From Hydractinia symbiolongicarpus (Eukaryota > Cnidaria > Hydrozoa > Anthoathecata > Hydractiniidae), in assembly GCF_029227915.1 (NCBI RefSeq), contig NC_079876.1, forward strand, positions 38,237,828 to 38,301,827: a stretch of DNA of 64,000 nt, in the 5' to 3' direction. The notes below the pieces were generated by a model. It did not search any database. It saw only the letters and a program-made list of their open reading frames with translations, and was not told the DNA's origin. Of the stretch, positions 1 to 11,181 are shown piece after piece. Made by a program: the position numbers and the translations under genes. Within the stretch, counting starts at the first letter, position 1, and the number at the start of each line of letters is the position of its first letter.

Positions 1-1491
1 GGATTGGTCCCTCAGCAAAAAATGAGTTTTTTATCTTAATTTTGAATTGAAGCGCTACCACAGCGGCCGGTGTAATCACTGAGTTCCGGCAATCATGTCA
101 AATTAAGAAGAATGTTATTTCTTGGATTCAAATTTTCTCATTTATCACATTTATCAGGTCACAATCCAAAGTTATTTCAATTAAGTCCCACAGTCAATCA
201 TTTCACTGTTAAAAGCGATGCAATCTAGTAATGTCAGAGGAATATCGCTAAATACATGTTGGTAGGAATATGTTACCCAACCGTTTACACTCAAACGGAC
301 TGACACCGTTAGAAAGTCAATGAAATGTAGTTTTTGAAACTGTCGCTATTTCTTCAGCGCGTGATAACAGCTAGGATTGGTCCCACAGTAAAAAATGACT
401 TTCTTATCTTAATTTTTAAATGAAGCGCTACAACAGCGCCCAGTGTAAACGCTGAGTTTAGGCAATCATGTCAAATTAAGAAGAATGCTATTTCTTGGAG
501 TCCAATTTTTTCATTCATCACAAATATCAGGTCACAGTCAAAAGTTAGTTCAATTAAGTCCCACAGTCAATCATTTTATTGTTAAAGGCGATGAAACCTA
601 GTAATATCAGAAAAATATCGCTAAATTCATGTTGGTACGAATATGTGACGCAACCGTTGTAACTCAAACGGACTGAAACCGTTAGAAAGTCAATGAAATG
701 AAGTTTCTGAAACTGTCGCTATTTCTTCAGGGCGCGATAACGGCTAGGATTGGTCCCACAGTAAAAAATGACTTATTATTTTAAATTTTAAATGAAGCGC
801 TACCACAGCGGCCGGTGTAATCACTGAGTTCCGGCAATCATATCAAATTAAGAAGAATGTTATTTCTTGAATTCCAATTTTCTCATTTATCACATTTATC
901 AGGTCACAGTCCAAAGTTAGTTCAATTAAGTCCCACAGTCAATCATTTCACTGTTAAAAGCGATGCAATGTAGTAATGTCAGAGGAATATCGCTAAATAC
1001 ATGTTGGTAGGAATATGTGACCCAACCGTTTACACTCAAACGGACTGACACCGTTAGAAAGTCAATGAAATGTAGTTTTTGAAACTGTCGCTATTTCTTC
1101 AGCGCGTGATAACGGCTAGGATTGGTTCCACAGTAAAAAATGACTTTCTTATCTTAATTTTTAAATGAAGCGCTACAACAGCGCCCAGTGTAAACGCTGA
1201 GTTTAGGCAATCATGTCAAATTAAGAAGAATGCTATTTCTTGGAGTCCAATTTTTTCATTCATCACATTTATCAGGTCACAGTCAAAAGTTAGTTCAATT
1301 AAGTCCCACAGTCAATCATTTTCATGTTAAAGGCGATGAAACCTAGTAATATCAGAAAAATATCGCTAAATACATGTTGGTAGGAATATGTGACCCAACC
1401 GTTTACACTCAAACGGACTGACACCGTTAGAAAGTCAATGAAATGAAGTTTCTGAAACTGTCGCTATTTCTTCAGGGCGCGATAACGGCTA
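1..1491. repeat. Dimeric higher-order repeat, about 746 bp, two copies
   Basis: Monomers 1 and 3 (starts 1 and 747) share a CGGCCGGTG core with CACTGAGTTCC. Monomers 2 and 4 (374 and 1119) share GACTTTCTTATC and an ACAACAGCGCCCAGTGTAAACGC core. The A-B-A-B order gives a two-monomer unit of 745-746 bp. Monomers at 1865 and 2238 repeat the A-B order once more after an intervening unit at 1492. The copies carry scattered substitutions and small indels, so this duplication is older than the larger ones downstream. Confidence 0.78.
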
Positions 1492-2983
1492 GGATTGGTC
1501 CCACAGTAAAAAATGACTTATTAATTTAAATTTTTAAATGAAGCGCTACAACAGCGCTCAGTGTAATCGCTGAGTTTATGCAATCATGTCAAATTAAGAA
1601 GAATGCTATTTCTTGGAGTCCAATTTTTTCATTTATCACATTTATAAGGTCACAGTCAAAAGTTAGTTCAATTAAGTCCCACAGTCAATCGTTTCACTGT
1701 TAAAAGCGGTGCAACCTAGTAATATCAGATGAATATCGCTAAATACATGTTGGTACGAATATATGACCCAACCGTTGAAACTTAAACGGACTGACACCGT
1801 TAGAAAGTCAGTGAAATGTAGTTTTTGAAACTGTCACTATTTCTTCAGCGCGCGCTAACGGCTAGAATTTGTCCCTTAGCAAAAAATGAGTTTTTTATCT
1901 TAATTTTGAATTAAAGCGCTACCACAGCGGCCAGTGTAATCACTGAGTTCCGGCAATTATGTCAAATTAAGAAGAATGTTATTTCTTGAATTCCAATTTT
2001 CTCATTTATCACATTTATCAGGTCACAGTCCAAAGTTAGTTCAATTAAGTCCCACAGTCAATCATTTCACTGTTAAAAGCGATGCAATGTAGTAATGTCA
2101 GAGGAATATCGCTAAATACATGTTGGTAGGAATATGTGACCCAACCGTTTACACTCAAACGGACTGACACCGTTAGAAAGTCAATGAAATGTAGTTTTTG
2201 AAACTGTCGCTATTTTTTCAGCGCGTGATAACGGCTAGGATTGGTCCCACAGTAAAAAATGACTTTCTTATCTTAATTTTTAAAGGAAGCGCTACCACAG
2301 CGCCCAGTGTAATCGCTGAGTTTCGGCAATCATGTCAAATTAAGAAGAATGTTTTTTCTTGGAGTCCAATTGTCTCCTTTATCACATTTATCAGGTCACA
2401 GTCCAAAGTTAGTTCAATTAAGTCCTACAGTCAATCGTTTCATTGTTAAAGGCGATGCAACCTAGTAATATCAGAAAAATATCGCTAAGTTCATGCTGGT
2501 ACAAATATGTGACGCAACCGTTGTAACTCAAACGGACTGGCATCGTTAGAAAGTCAATGAAAAGAATTTTTTGAAACTGTCGCTATTTCTTCAGTGCGCA
2601 ATAACGGCTAGGATTGGTCTCACAGTAAAAAATGACTTATTAATTTAAATTTTTAAATGAAGCTCTACAACAGCGGTCGGTGTAATCGCTGAGTTCCGGC
2701 AATCATGTCAAAATAAGAAGAAGGTTATTTCTTGAATTCCAATTTTCTCATTTATCACATTTATCAGGTCACAGTCCAAAGTTAGTTCAATTAAGTCCCA
2801 CACTCAATCATTTCACTGTTAAAAGCGATGCAATCTAGTAATGTCAGATGAACATCGCTAAATACATGTTGGTACGAATATATGACCCAACCGTTGAAAC
2901 TTATACGGACTGACACCGTTAGAAAGTCAATGAAATGTAGTTTTTGAACCTTTCACTATTTCTTCAGCGCGCGCTAACGGCTA

Positions 2984-4838
2984 GGATTGGTCCCTCAGTA
3001 AAAAATGACTTTCTTATCTTAGTTCTGAATTGAAGCGCTACAACAGCGCCCAGTCTAATCGCTGAAGTTAGGCAATCATGTCAAATTAAGAAGAATGTTA
3101 TTTGGAGTCTAATTTTCTCATTTATCACATTGATCAGGTCGCAGTCCAAAGTTAGTTCAATTAAGTCCCACAATCAATCGTTTCACAGTTAAAAGCGATG
3201 CAACCTAGTAATATCAGATAAATATCGCTAAGTACATGTTGGTACGAATATGTGACCCAACCGTTGAAACTCAAACGGACTGACACCGTTAGAAAGTCAA
3301 TGAAATGAAGTTTTCGAAACTGTCGCTATTTCTTCAGCGCGCGATAACGGTTACGATTGGTCCCACAGCAAAAACTGACTGATTAATCTAAACTTTTAAA
3401 TGAAGCGCTACCACAGCGCCCAGTGTAATCGCTGAGTTCCGACAATCATATCAAATTAGAAAGAATGTTACTTCTTGGAGTCCAATTGTCTCACTTATAA
3501 CATTTCTAAGGTCACAGTCCAAAATCAGTTCAATTTAGTCCCACAGTCAATCCTTTCACTGTTAAAAGCGATGCAACCTAGTAATATCAGATAAATATCG
3601 CTAAATACATGTTGGTACAAATATGTGACGCAACCGTTGTAACTGAAGCGGATTGATACTGTTAGAAAGTCAATGAAATGTAGTTTTTGAAACTGTCGCT
3701 ATTTCTTCAGGGCGCGATAACGGCTAGGATTGGTCCCACAGTAAAAAATGACATATTAATTTAAATTTTTAAATGAAGCGCTACAACAGCGTCCAGTGTA
3801 ATCGCTGAGGTTAGGCAATCATGTCAAATTAAGAAGAATGTTATTTGGAGTCCAATTTTCTCATTTATCACATTGATCAGGTCACAATCCAAAGTTAGTT
3901 CAATTAAGTGCCACAGTCAATCGTTTCACTGTTAAAAGCGATGCAACCTAGTAATATCAGATAAATATCGCTAAATACATGTTGGTACGAATATGTGACC
4001 AACCGTTGTAAATCAAACGGATTGATACTGTTAGAAAGTCAATGAAATGTAGTATTTGAAACTGTCTCTATTTCTTCAGCGCGCGATAACGGGTAGGATT
4101 GGTCCCACAGCAAAAACTGACTGATTAATTTAAATATTTAAATGAAGCGCTACAACAGCGCCCAGTCTAATCGCTGAGGTTAGGCAATCATGTCAAATTA
4201 AGAAGAATGTTATTTGGAGTCTAATTTTCTCATTTATCACATTGATCAGGTCACAGTCCAAAGTTAGTTCAATTAAGTCCCACAATCACTTGTTTCACAG
4301 TTAAAAGCGATGCAACCTAGTAATATCAGATAAATATCGCTAAGTACATGTTGGTACGAATATGTGGCCCAACCGTTGAAACTCAAACGGACTGACACCG
4401 TTAGAAAGTCAATGAAATGAAGTTTTCGAAACTGTCGCTATTTCTTCAGCGCGCGATAACGGCTAGAATTGGTCCCACAGCAAAAACTGACTGATTAATC
4501 TAAACTTTTAAATGAAGCGCTACCACAGCGCCCAGTGTAATCGCTGAGTTCCGACAATCATATCAAATTAGAAAGAATGTTACTTCTTGGAGTCCAATTG
4601 TCTCACTTATAACATTTCTAAGGTCACAGTCCAAAATCAGTTCAATTTAGTCCCACAGTCAATCGTTTCACTGTTAAAAGCGATGCAACCTAGTAATATC
4701 AGATAAATATCGCTAAATACATGTTGGTACGAATATGTGACTCAACTGTTGTAACACAAACGGGTTGATACTGTTAGAAAGTCAATGAAATGTAGTTTTT
4801 GAAACTGTCTCTAATTCTTTAGCGCGTGATAACGGCTA
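2984..4838. repeat. Trimeric higher-order repeat, 1112 bp, second copy partial
   Basis: The monomer at 2984 recurs at 4096 and the one at 3354 recurs at 4466, both at an offset of 1112 (three monomers). Shared private marks are the core AACAGCGCCCAGTCTAATCGC, the 3-bp loss in TTATTTGGAGTC, TTAAAAGCGATGCAACC with AAGTACATG, and GACTGATTAATCTAAAC. The third monomer (3727) has no counterpart at 4839, so the second copy stops after two units. Confidence 0.78.
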
Positions 4839-5199
4839 GGATTGGTCCCCAGTAAAAAATCACTTATTTATCTAAATTTTTAAATGGAGCGCCACCACAG
4901 CGCCCAGTGTAATCGCTGACTTCCGGCAATCATGTCAAATTAAGAAGAATGTTATTTCTTGGAGTCCAAATGTCTCATTTATCACATTTATCAGGTCACA
5001 GTCCAAAGTTAGTTCAATTAAGTCCCACAGTAAATCGTTTCATTGTTAAAAGCGATGCAACCTAGTAATATCAGAAGAATATCGCTAATACGAATATGTG
5101 ACCCAACCGTTGTAACTCAAACAAACTGACACCGTTAGAAAGTCAATGAAATGCAATTTTTGAAACTGTCGCTAATTCGTCAGCGCGCGATAACAGCTA

Positions 5200-5589
5200 G
5201 GATTGGTCCCCCAGTACAAAATGGCTTTTTTATCTACATTTTTAAAATAAGTGCTATCCCAGCGCTCAGTGTAATCGCTGAGTTCCGGCAATCTTGTCAA
5301 ATTAAGAAGAATGTTATTTCTTGGAGTCCAATTGTCTCAATTATCACATTTATAAGGTCATAGTCGAAAATCAGTTCAATTAAGTCCCGCAGTCAATCGT
5401 TTCACTGTTAAAAGCGATACAACTTAGTAATATAAGAAACAATCACTAAATCAATCACTATCAGAAGAATATCGCTAATACGAATATGTGACCCAACCGT
5501 TGTAACTCAAACGAACTGACACCGTTAGAAATTCAATGAAATGCAATTTTTGAAACTGTCGCTAATTCGTCAGCGCGCGATAACAGCTA
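5200..5589. repeat. Over-length monomer (390 bp) with a non-homologous internal junction
   Basis: Near 5440-5480 the distal half reads AACAATCACTAAAT, then CAATCACTATCAGAAG, then ATCGCTAATACG. Two variants of the same region (AACAATCACTAAAT and ATCAGAAGAATATCGC) are joined end to end rather than in register, partly duplicating the segment. The second variant also has the 11-bp deletion. This points to an out-of-register or end-joining event rather than ordinary equal-register exchange. Confidence 0.87.
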
Positions 5590-5941
5590 CGATTGGTCCC
5601 CCAGTACAAATTGGCTTATTTATCTACAATTTTAAATGAAGTGCTACCCCAGCGCTAAGCGTAATCGCTGAATTCCGGCTATCAGGTCAAATGAAGAAAA
5701 ATGTTATTTCTTGGAGTCCAATTGTCAAACTTATTACATTTATAAGGTCATAGTCCAAAATCAGTTCAATTAAGTCCCACAGTCAATCGTTTCACTGTTA
5801 AAAGCGATACAACTTAGTAATATCGGCAACAATCACTAAATACATGTTGGTACAAATATGTGACGCAACTGTTGTAGTTGAAACGGACTGATACCGTTAG
5901 AAAATCAATGAAATGTAGTATTTAAAACAGTCTCTATTTCT

Positions 5942-5955
5942 TTAGCGCGCGCTAA
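5942..5955. other. 14-bp perfect palindrome TTAGCGCGCGCTAA
   Basis: Made of the usual AGCGCGCG run with TTA before and CTAA after. Other copies are at 7798-7811, 11830-11843 and 19602-19615, all in zone 2. The alternating CG centre could favour Z-DNA or cruciform structure; that is inference. Confidence 0.83.
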
Positions 5956-7055
5956 GGGCTAGGATTGGTCCCACAATAAAAATTGACTTATTTATCTAAA
6001 TTTTTAAATGAAGCGCTACCACAGCGCCCAGTGTAATCGCTGAGTTCCGCAATCATGTCAAGTTAAGATGATTGTTACTTCTTAGAGTCTAATTGTCTTA
6101 TTTATCACATTCATTAGGTCACAGTCCAAAGTTAGTTCAATTAAGTCCCACATTCATTCGTTTCACTGTTAAAAGCGATGCAACCTAGTAATAACAGATA
6201 AATATCGCTAAATACATGTTGGTACGAATATGTGACGCAACCGTTGTAACTGAAGCGAATTGATACCGTTAGTAAGTCAATGAAATGTAGTTTTTGAAAC
6301 TGTCGCCATTTCTTCAGCGCGCGATAACGGCTAGGATTGGTCCCACAGTAAAAATGACTTATTTATTTAAATTTTCAAATGAAGCGCTACCACAGCGCCC
6401 AGTGTAATCGCTGAGTTCCGGCAATCACGTCAAATTAAGAAGAATGTTATTTCTTGGATTCCAAACGTCTCATTTATCACATTTATCAGGTCACAGTCCA
6501 AAGTTAGTTCAATTAAGTCCCACAGTAAATCGTTTCATTGTTAAAAGCGATGCAACCTAGTAACATCAGAAGAATATCGCAAATACGAATATGTGACCCA
6601 ACCGTTGTAACTCAAACGGACTGACACCGTTAAAAAGTCAATGAAATGTAGTGCTTGAAACTGTCGCTATTTCTTCAGCGCGTGATAAGGGCTAGGATTG
6701 GTCCCACGGTAAAGAATGACTTATTTATCTAAATTTTAAATGAAGCGCTACCACAGCGCCCAGTGTAATCGCTGAGTTCTGGCAATCATGTCAAATTAAG
6801 AAGAATGTTATTTCTTGGAGTCCAAATGTTTCATTTATCACATTTATCAGGTCACAGTCCAAAGTTAGTTCAATTAAGTCCCACAGTAAATCGTTTCATT
6901 GTTAAAAGCGATGCAACCTAGTAATATCAGAAGAATATCGCTAATACGAATATGTGACCCAACCGTTGTAACTCAAACAAACTGACACCGTTAGAAAGTC
7001 AATGAAATGCAATTTTTGAAACTGTCGCTAATTCGTCAGCGCGCGATAACAGCTA

Positions 7056-7445
7056 GGATTGGTCATCCAGTACAAAATGGCTTATTTATCTACATTTTTA
7101 AAATAAGTGCTATCCCAGCGCTCAGTGTAATCGCTGAGTTCCGGCAATCTTGTCAAATTAAGAAGAATGTTATTTCTTGGAGTCCAATTGTCTCAATTAT
7201 CACATTTATAAGGTCATAGTCGAAAATCAGTTCAATTAAGTCCCGCAGTCAATCGTTTCACTGTTAAAAGCGATACAACTTAGTAATATCGGAAACAATC
7301 ACTAAATCAATCACTATCAGAAGAATATCGCTAATACGAATATGTGACCCAACCGTTGTAACTCAAACGAACTGACACCGTTAGAAATTCAATGAAATGC
7401 AATTTTTGAAACTGTCGCTAATTCGTCAGCGCGCGATAACAGCTA
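7056..7445. repeat. Over-length monomer (390 bp), duplicate of the one at 5200
   Basis: Same internal junction as at 5200, at +1856. It differs by small changes such as ATCGGAAAC for ATAAGAAAC near 7288/5432. The shared junction shows the 390-bp form arose once and was then copied as part of the pentamer. Confidence 0.87.
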
Positions 7446-7889
7446 GGATTGGTCCCCCAGTACAAATTGGCTTATTTATCTACAATTTTAAATGAAGTGC
7501 TACCCCAGCGCTAAGCGTAATCGCTGAATTCCGGCTATCAGGTCAAATGAAGAAAAATGTTATTTCTTGGAGTCCAATTGTCAAACTTATTACATTTATA
7601 AGGTCATAGTCCAAAATCAGTTCAATTAAGTCCCACAGTCAATCGTTTCACTGTTAAAAGCGATACAACTTAGTAATATCGGTAACAATCACTAAATACA
7701 TGTTGGTACGAATATGTGACGCAACTGTTGTAGTTGAAACGGACTGATACCGTTAGAAAATCAATGAAATGTAGTATTTAAAACTGTCTCTATTTCTTTA
7801 GCGCGCGCTAAGGGCTAGGATTGGTCCCACAATAAAAATTGACTTATTTATCTAAATTTTTAAATGAAGCGCTACCACAGCGCCCAATG

Positions 7890-10815
7890 TAATCGCTGAC
7901 TTCCGGCAATCATGTCAAATTAAGAAGAATGTTACTTCTTGAAGTCAAATTGTCTCACTTATAACATTTATAAGGTCACAGTCCAAAATCAGTTCAATTA
8001 AGTCCCTCAGTCAATCGTTCACTGTTAAAAGCGATGCAACCTAGTAATATGAAAAACATATCGCTAAATACATGTTGGTATGAATATGTGACGCAACCGT
8101 TGTAGCTGAAGCGGATTGATACCGTTAAAAAGTCAATGAAATGTAGTTTTTGAAACTGTCGCCGATTCTTCAACGCGCAATAACGGCTAGGATTGGTCTC
8201 ACAATGAAAATGACTTACTTAATTAAATTTTAAATGAAGCGCTACCACAGCGCCCAATGTAATCGCTGACTTCCGGCAATCATGTCAAATTAAGAAGAAT
8301 GTTATTTCTTAGAGTCCAATTGTCTTATTTATCACATTCATCAGGTCACAGTCCAAAATTAGTTCAATTAAGTCCCACAGTAAATCGTATCATTGTTAAA
8401 AGCGATGCAACCTAGTAATATCAGAAGAATATCGCTAATAGGAATATGTGACCCAAACGTTGTAACTCAAACGGACTGACACCGTTAAAAAGTCAATGAA
8501 ATGTAGTTTTTGAAACTGTCGCTATTTCTTCAGCCCGCGATAAGGGCTGGGATTGGTCCCACGGTAAAGAATGACTTATTTATCTAAATTTTAAATGAAG
8601 CGCTACCACAGCGCCCAGTGTAATCGCTGAGTTCCGCAATCATGTCAAGTTAAGATGATTGTTACTTCTTAGAGTCTAATTGTCTTATTTATCACATTCA
8701 TTAGGTCACAGTCCAAAGTTAGTTCAATTAAGTCCCACATTCATTCGTTTCACTGTTAAAAGCGATGCAACCTAGTAATAACAGATAAATATCGCTAAAT
8801 ACATGTTGGTACGAATATGTGACGCAACCGTTGTAACTGAAGCGAATTGATACCGTTAGTAAGTCAATGAAATGTAGTTTTTGAAACTGTCGCCATTTCT
8901 TCAGCGCGCGATAACGGCTAGGATTGGTCCCACAGTAAAAATGACTTATTTATTTAAATTTTCAAATGAAGCGCTACCACAGCGCCCAGTGTAATCGCTG
9001 AGTTCCGGCAATCACGTCAAATTAAGAAGAATGTTATTTCTTGGATTCCAAACGTCTCATTTATCACATTTATCAGGTCACAGTCCAAAGTTAGTTCAAT
9101 TAAGTCCCACAGTAAATCGTTTCACTGTTAAAAGCGATGCAACCTAGTAACATCAGAAGAATATCGCAAATACGAATATGTGACCCAACCGTTGTAACTC
9201 AAACGGACTGACACCGTTAGAAAGTCAATGAAATGTAGTGTTTGAAACTGTCGCTATTTCTTCAGCGCGTGATAAGGGCTAGGATTGGTCCCACGGTAAA
9301 GAATGTCTTATTTATCTAAATTTTAAATGAAGCTCTACCACAGCGCCCAGTGTAATCGCTGACTTCCGGCAATCATGTCAAATTAAGAAGAATGTTACTT
9401 CTTGAAGTCAAATTGTCTCACTTATAACATTTATAAGGTCACAGTCCAAAATCAGTTCAATTAAGTCCCACAGTCAATCGTTCACTGTTAAAAGCGATGC
9501 AACCTAGTAATATGAAAAACATATCGCTAAATACATGTTGGTATGAATATGTGACGCAACCGTTGTAGCTGAAGCGGATTGATACCGTTAAAAAGTCAAT
9601 GAAATGTAGTTTTTGAAACTGTCGCCGATTCTTCAACGCGCAATAACGGCTAGGATTGGTCTCACAATAAAAATGACTTACTTAATTAAATTTTAAATGA
9701 AGCGCTACCACAGCGCCCAATGTAATCGCTGACTTCCGGCAATCATGTCAAATTAAGAAGAATGTTATTTCTTAGAGTCCATTTGTCTTATTTATCACAT
9801 TCATCAGGTCACAGTCCAAAATTAGTTCAATTAAGTCCCACAGTAAATCGTATCATTGTTAAAAGCGATGCAACCTAGTAATATCAGAAGAATATCGCTA
9901 ATACGAATATGTGACCCAAACGTTGTAACTCAAACGGACTGACACCGTTAGAAAGTCAATGAAATGTAGTTTTTGAAACTGTCGCTATTTCTTTAGCGCG
10001 CAATAAGGGCTGGGATTGGTCCCACGGTAAAGAATGACTTATTTATCTAAATTTTAAATGAAGCGCTACCACAGCGCCCAGTGTAATCGCTGAGTTCCGC
10101 AATCATGTCAAATTAAGATGATTGTTACTTCTTAGAGTCTAATTGTCTTATTTATCACAATCATTAGGTCACAGTCCAAAGTTAGTTCAATTAAGTCCCA
10201 CATTTATTCGTTTCACTGTTAAAAGCGATGCAGCCTAGTAATAACAGATAAATATCGCCAAATACATGTTGGTACGAATATGTGACGCAACCGTTGTAAC
10301 TGAAGCGAATTGATACCGTTAGTAAGTCAATGAAATGTAGTTTTTGAAACTGTCGCCATTTCTTCAGCGCGCGATAACGGCTAGGATTGGTCCCACAGTA
10401 AAAATGACTTATTTATTTAAATTTTCAAATGAAGCGCTACCACAGCGCCCAGTGTAATCGCTGAGTTCCGGCAATCACGTCAAATTAAGAAGAATGTTAT
10501 TTCTTGGATTCCAAACGTCTCATTTATCACATTTATCAGGTCACAGTCCAAAGTTAGTTCAATTAAGTCCCACAGTAAATCGTTTCATTGTTAAAAGCGA
10601 TGCAACCTAGTAACATCAGAAGAATATCGCTAATACGAATATGTGACCCAACCGTTGTAACTCAAACGGACTGACACCGTTAGAAAGTCAATGAAATGTA
10701 GTTTTTGAAACTGTCGCTATTTCTTCAGCGCGCGATAAGGGCTAGGATTGGTCCCACGGTAAAGAATGACTTATTTATCTAAATTTTAAATGAAGCGCTA
10801 CCACAGCGCCCAGTG
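7890..10815. repeat. Tetrameric higher-order repeat, 1463 bp, two tandem copies
   Basis: From about 7890 the sequence repeats at +1463: starts 8190, 8550, 8921 and 9282 correspond to 9653, 10013, 10384 and 10745. The unit is short for four monomers because two of them carry the 11-bp deletion. Shared private marks include CTTGAAGTCAAATTG, ATGAAAAACATATCGC, TCAACGCGCAATAACGG and the one-base-short GAGTTCCGCAATC. Part of this unit (8612 to about 9347) also matches 6025-6760 at +2587, so it was assembled from a segment already present upstream. Confidence 0.82.
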
Positions 10816-11166
10816 TAATCGCTGACTTCCGGCAATCATGTCAAATTAAGAAGAATGTTATTTCTTGGAGTCCAATTGTCTCACTTTTACATTTATAAGG
10901 TCACAGCCCAAAATCAGTTCAATTAAGTCCCACAGTCAATCGATTCACTGTTAAATGCGATACAACCTAGTAATACCGGAAAGATATCACGAAATACATG
11001 TTGGTACGAATATGTGACTAAACTGTTGTAACACAAACGGGTTGATACTGTTAGAAAGTCAATGAAATGTAGTTTTTGAAACTGTCTCTAATTCTTTAGC
11101 GCGGGATAACGGCTAGGATTGGTCCCACAGTAAAAAATCACTTATTTATCTACATTTTTAAATGGA

Positions 11167-11181
11167 GCGCTACCCTAGCGC
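11167..11181. other. Alternative core hairpin: 6-bp stem, 3-nt loop
   Basis: GCGCTA, loop CCC, TAGCGC. This strengthens the other possible stem of the core, which in the common form is GCGCT/AGCGC around ACCAC. A copy lies at 18939-18953 in the 21-monomer duplication. Confidence 0.83.

Larger units (their letters stand above)
1..4838. repeat. Zone 1: 6-A monomers, dimer and trimer organisation
   Basis: Monomer starts: 1, 374, 747, 1119, 1492, 1865, 2238, 2611, 2984, 3354, 3727, 4096, 4466. Lengths are 369-373. Most copies have a six-A run followed by ATGACTTATTAATTTAAA or ATGACTTTCTTATC. One subset has a core reading CGGCCGGTG with GAATTGAAGCG upstream; another has ACAACAGCGCCCAGTGTAAACGC. 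A 3-bp loss (TTATTTGGAGTC for TTATTTCTTGGAGTC) marks monomers near 3100, 3840 and 4210. Close relatives of these subtypes reappear at 57-60 kb: for example, the variant run ATCATTTTATTGTTAAAGG occurs near 570 and near 59,350. No gene is present. Confidence 0.88.
4839..7880. repeat. Pentameric higher-order repeat, 1856 bp, second copy partial
   Basis: Starts 4839, 5200, 5590 and 5962 are matched at +1856 by 6695, 7056, 7446 and 7818. The match includes a very unusual 390-bp monomer (5200 and 7056), so common descent is secure. Similarity begins around 4880/6736 and stops about 6025/7880, where the first copy goes on as GAGTTCCGCAATC and the second as GACTTCCGGCAATC. The copies differ by a few substitutions, for example GGTCCCCCAG against GGTCATCCAG at 5205 and 7061. 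Confidence 0.85.

Noticed and set aside
2198-2449. An 83-codon open frame on the + strand
   Set aside because: It lies wholly in satellite sequence, spans a monomer boundary and is broken in sister monomers. No known domain or coding signature is visible.
5151-5363. A 70-codon open frame, with a similar one at 7007-7219
   Set aside because: The two are the same stretch of the duplicated 1856-bp pentamer. Their similarity reflects DNA duplication, not protein conservation.
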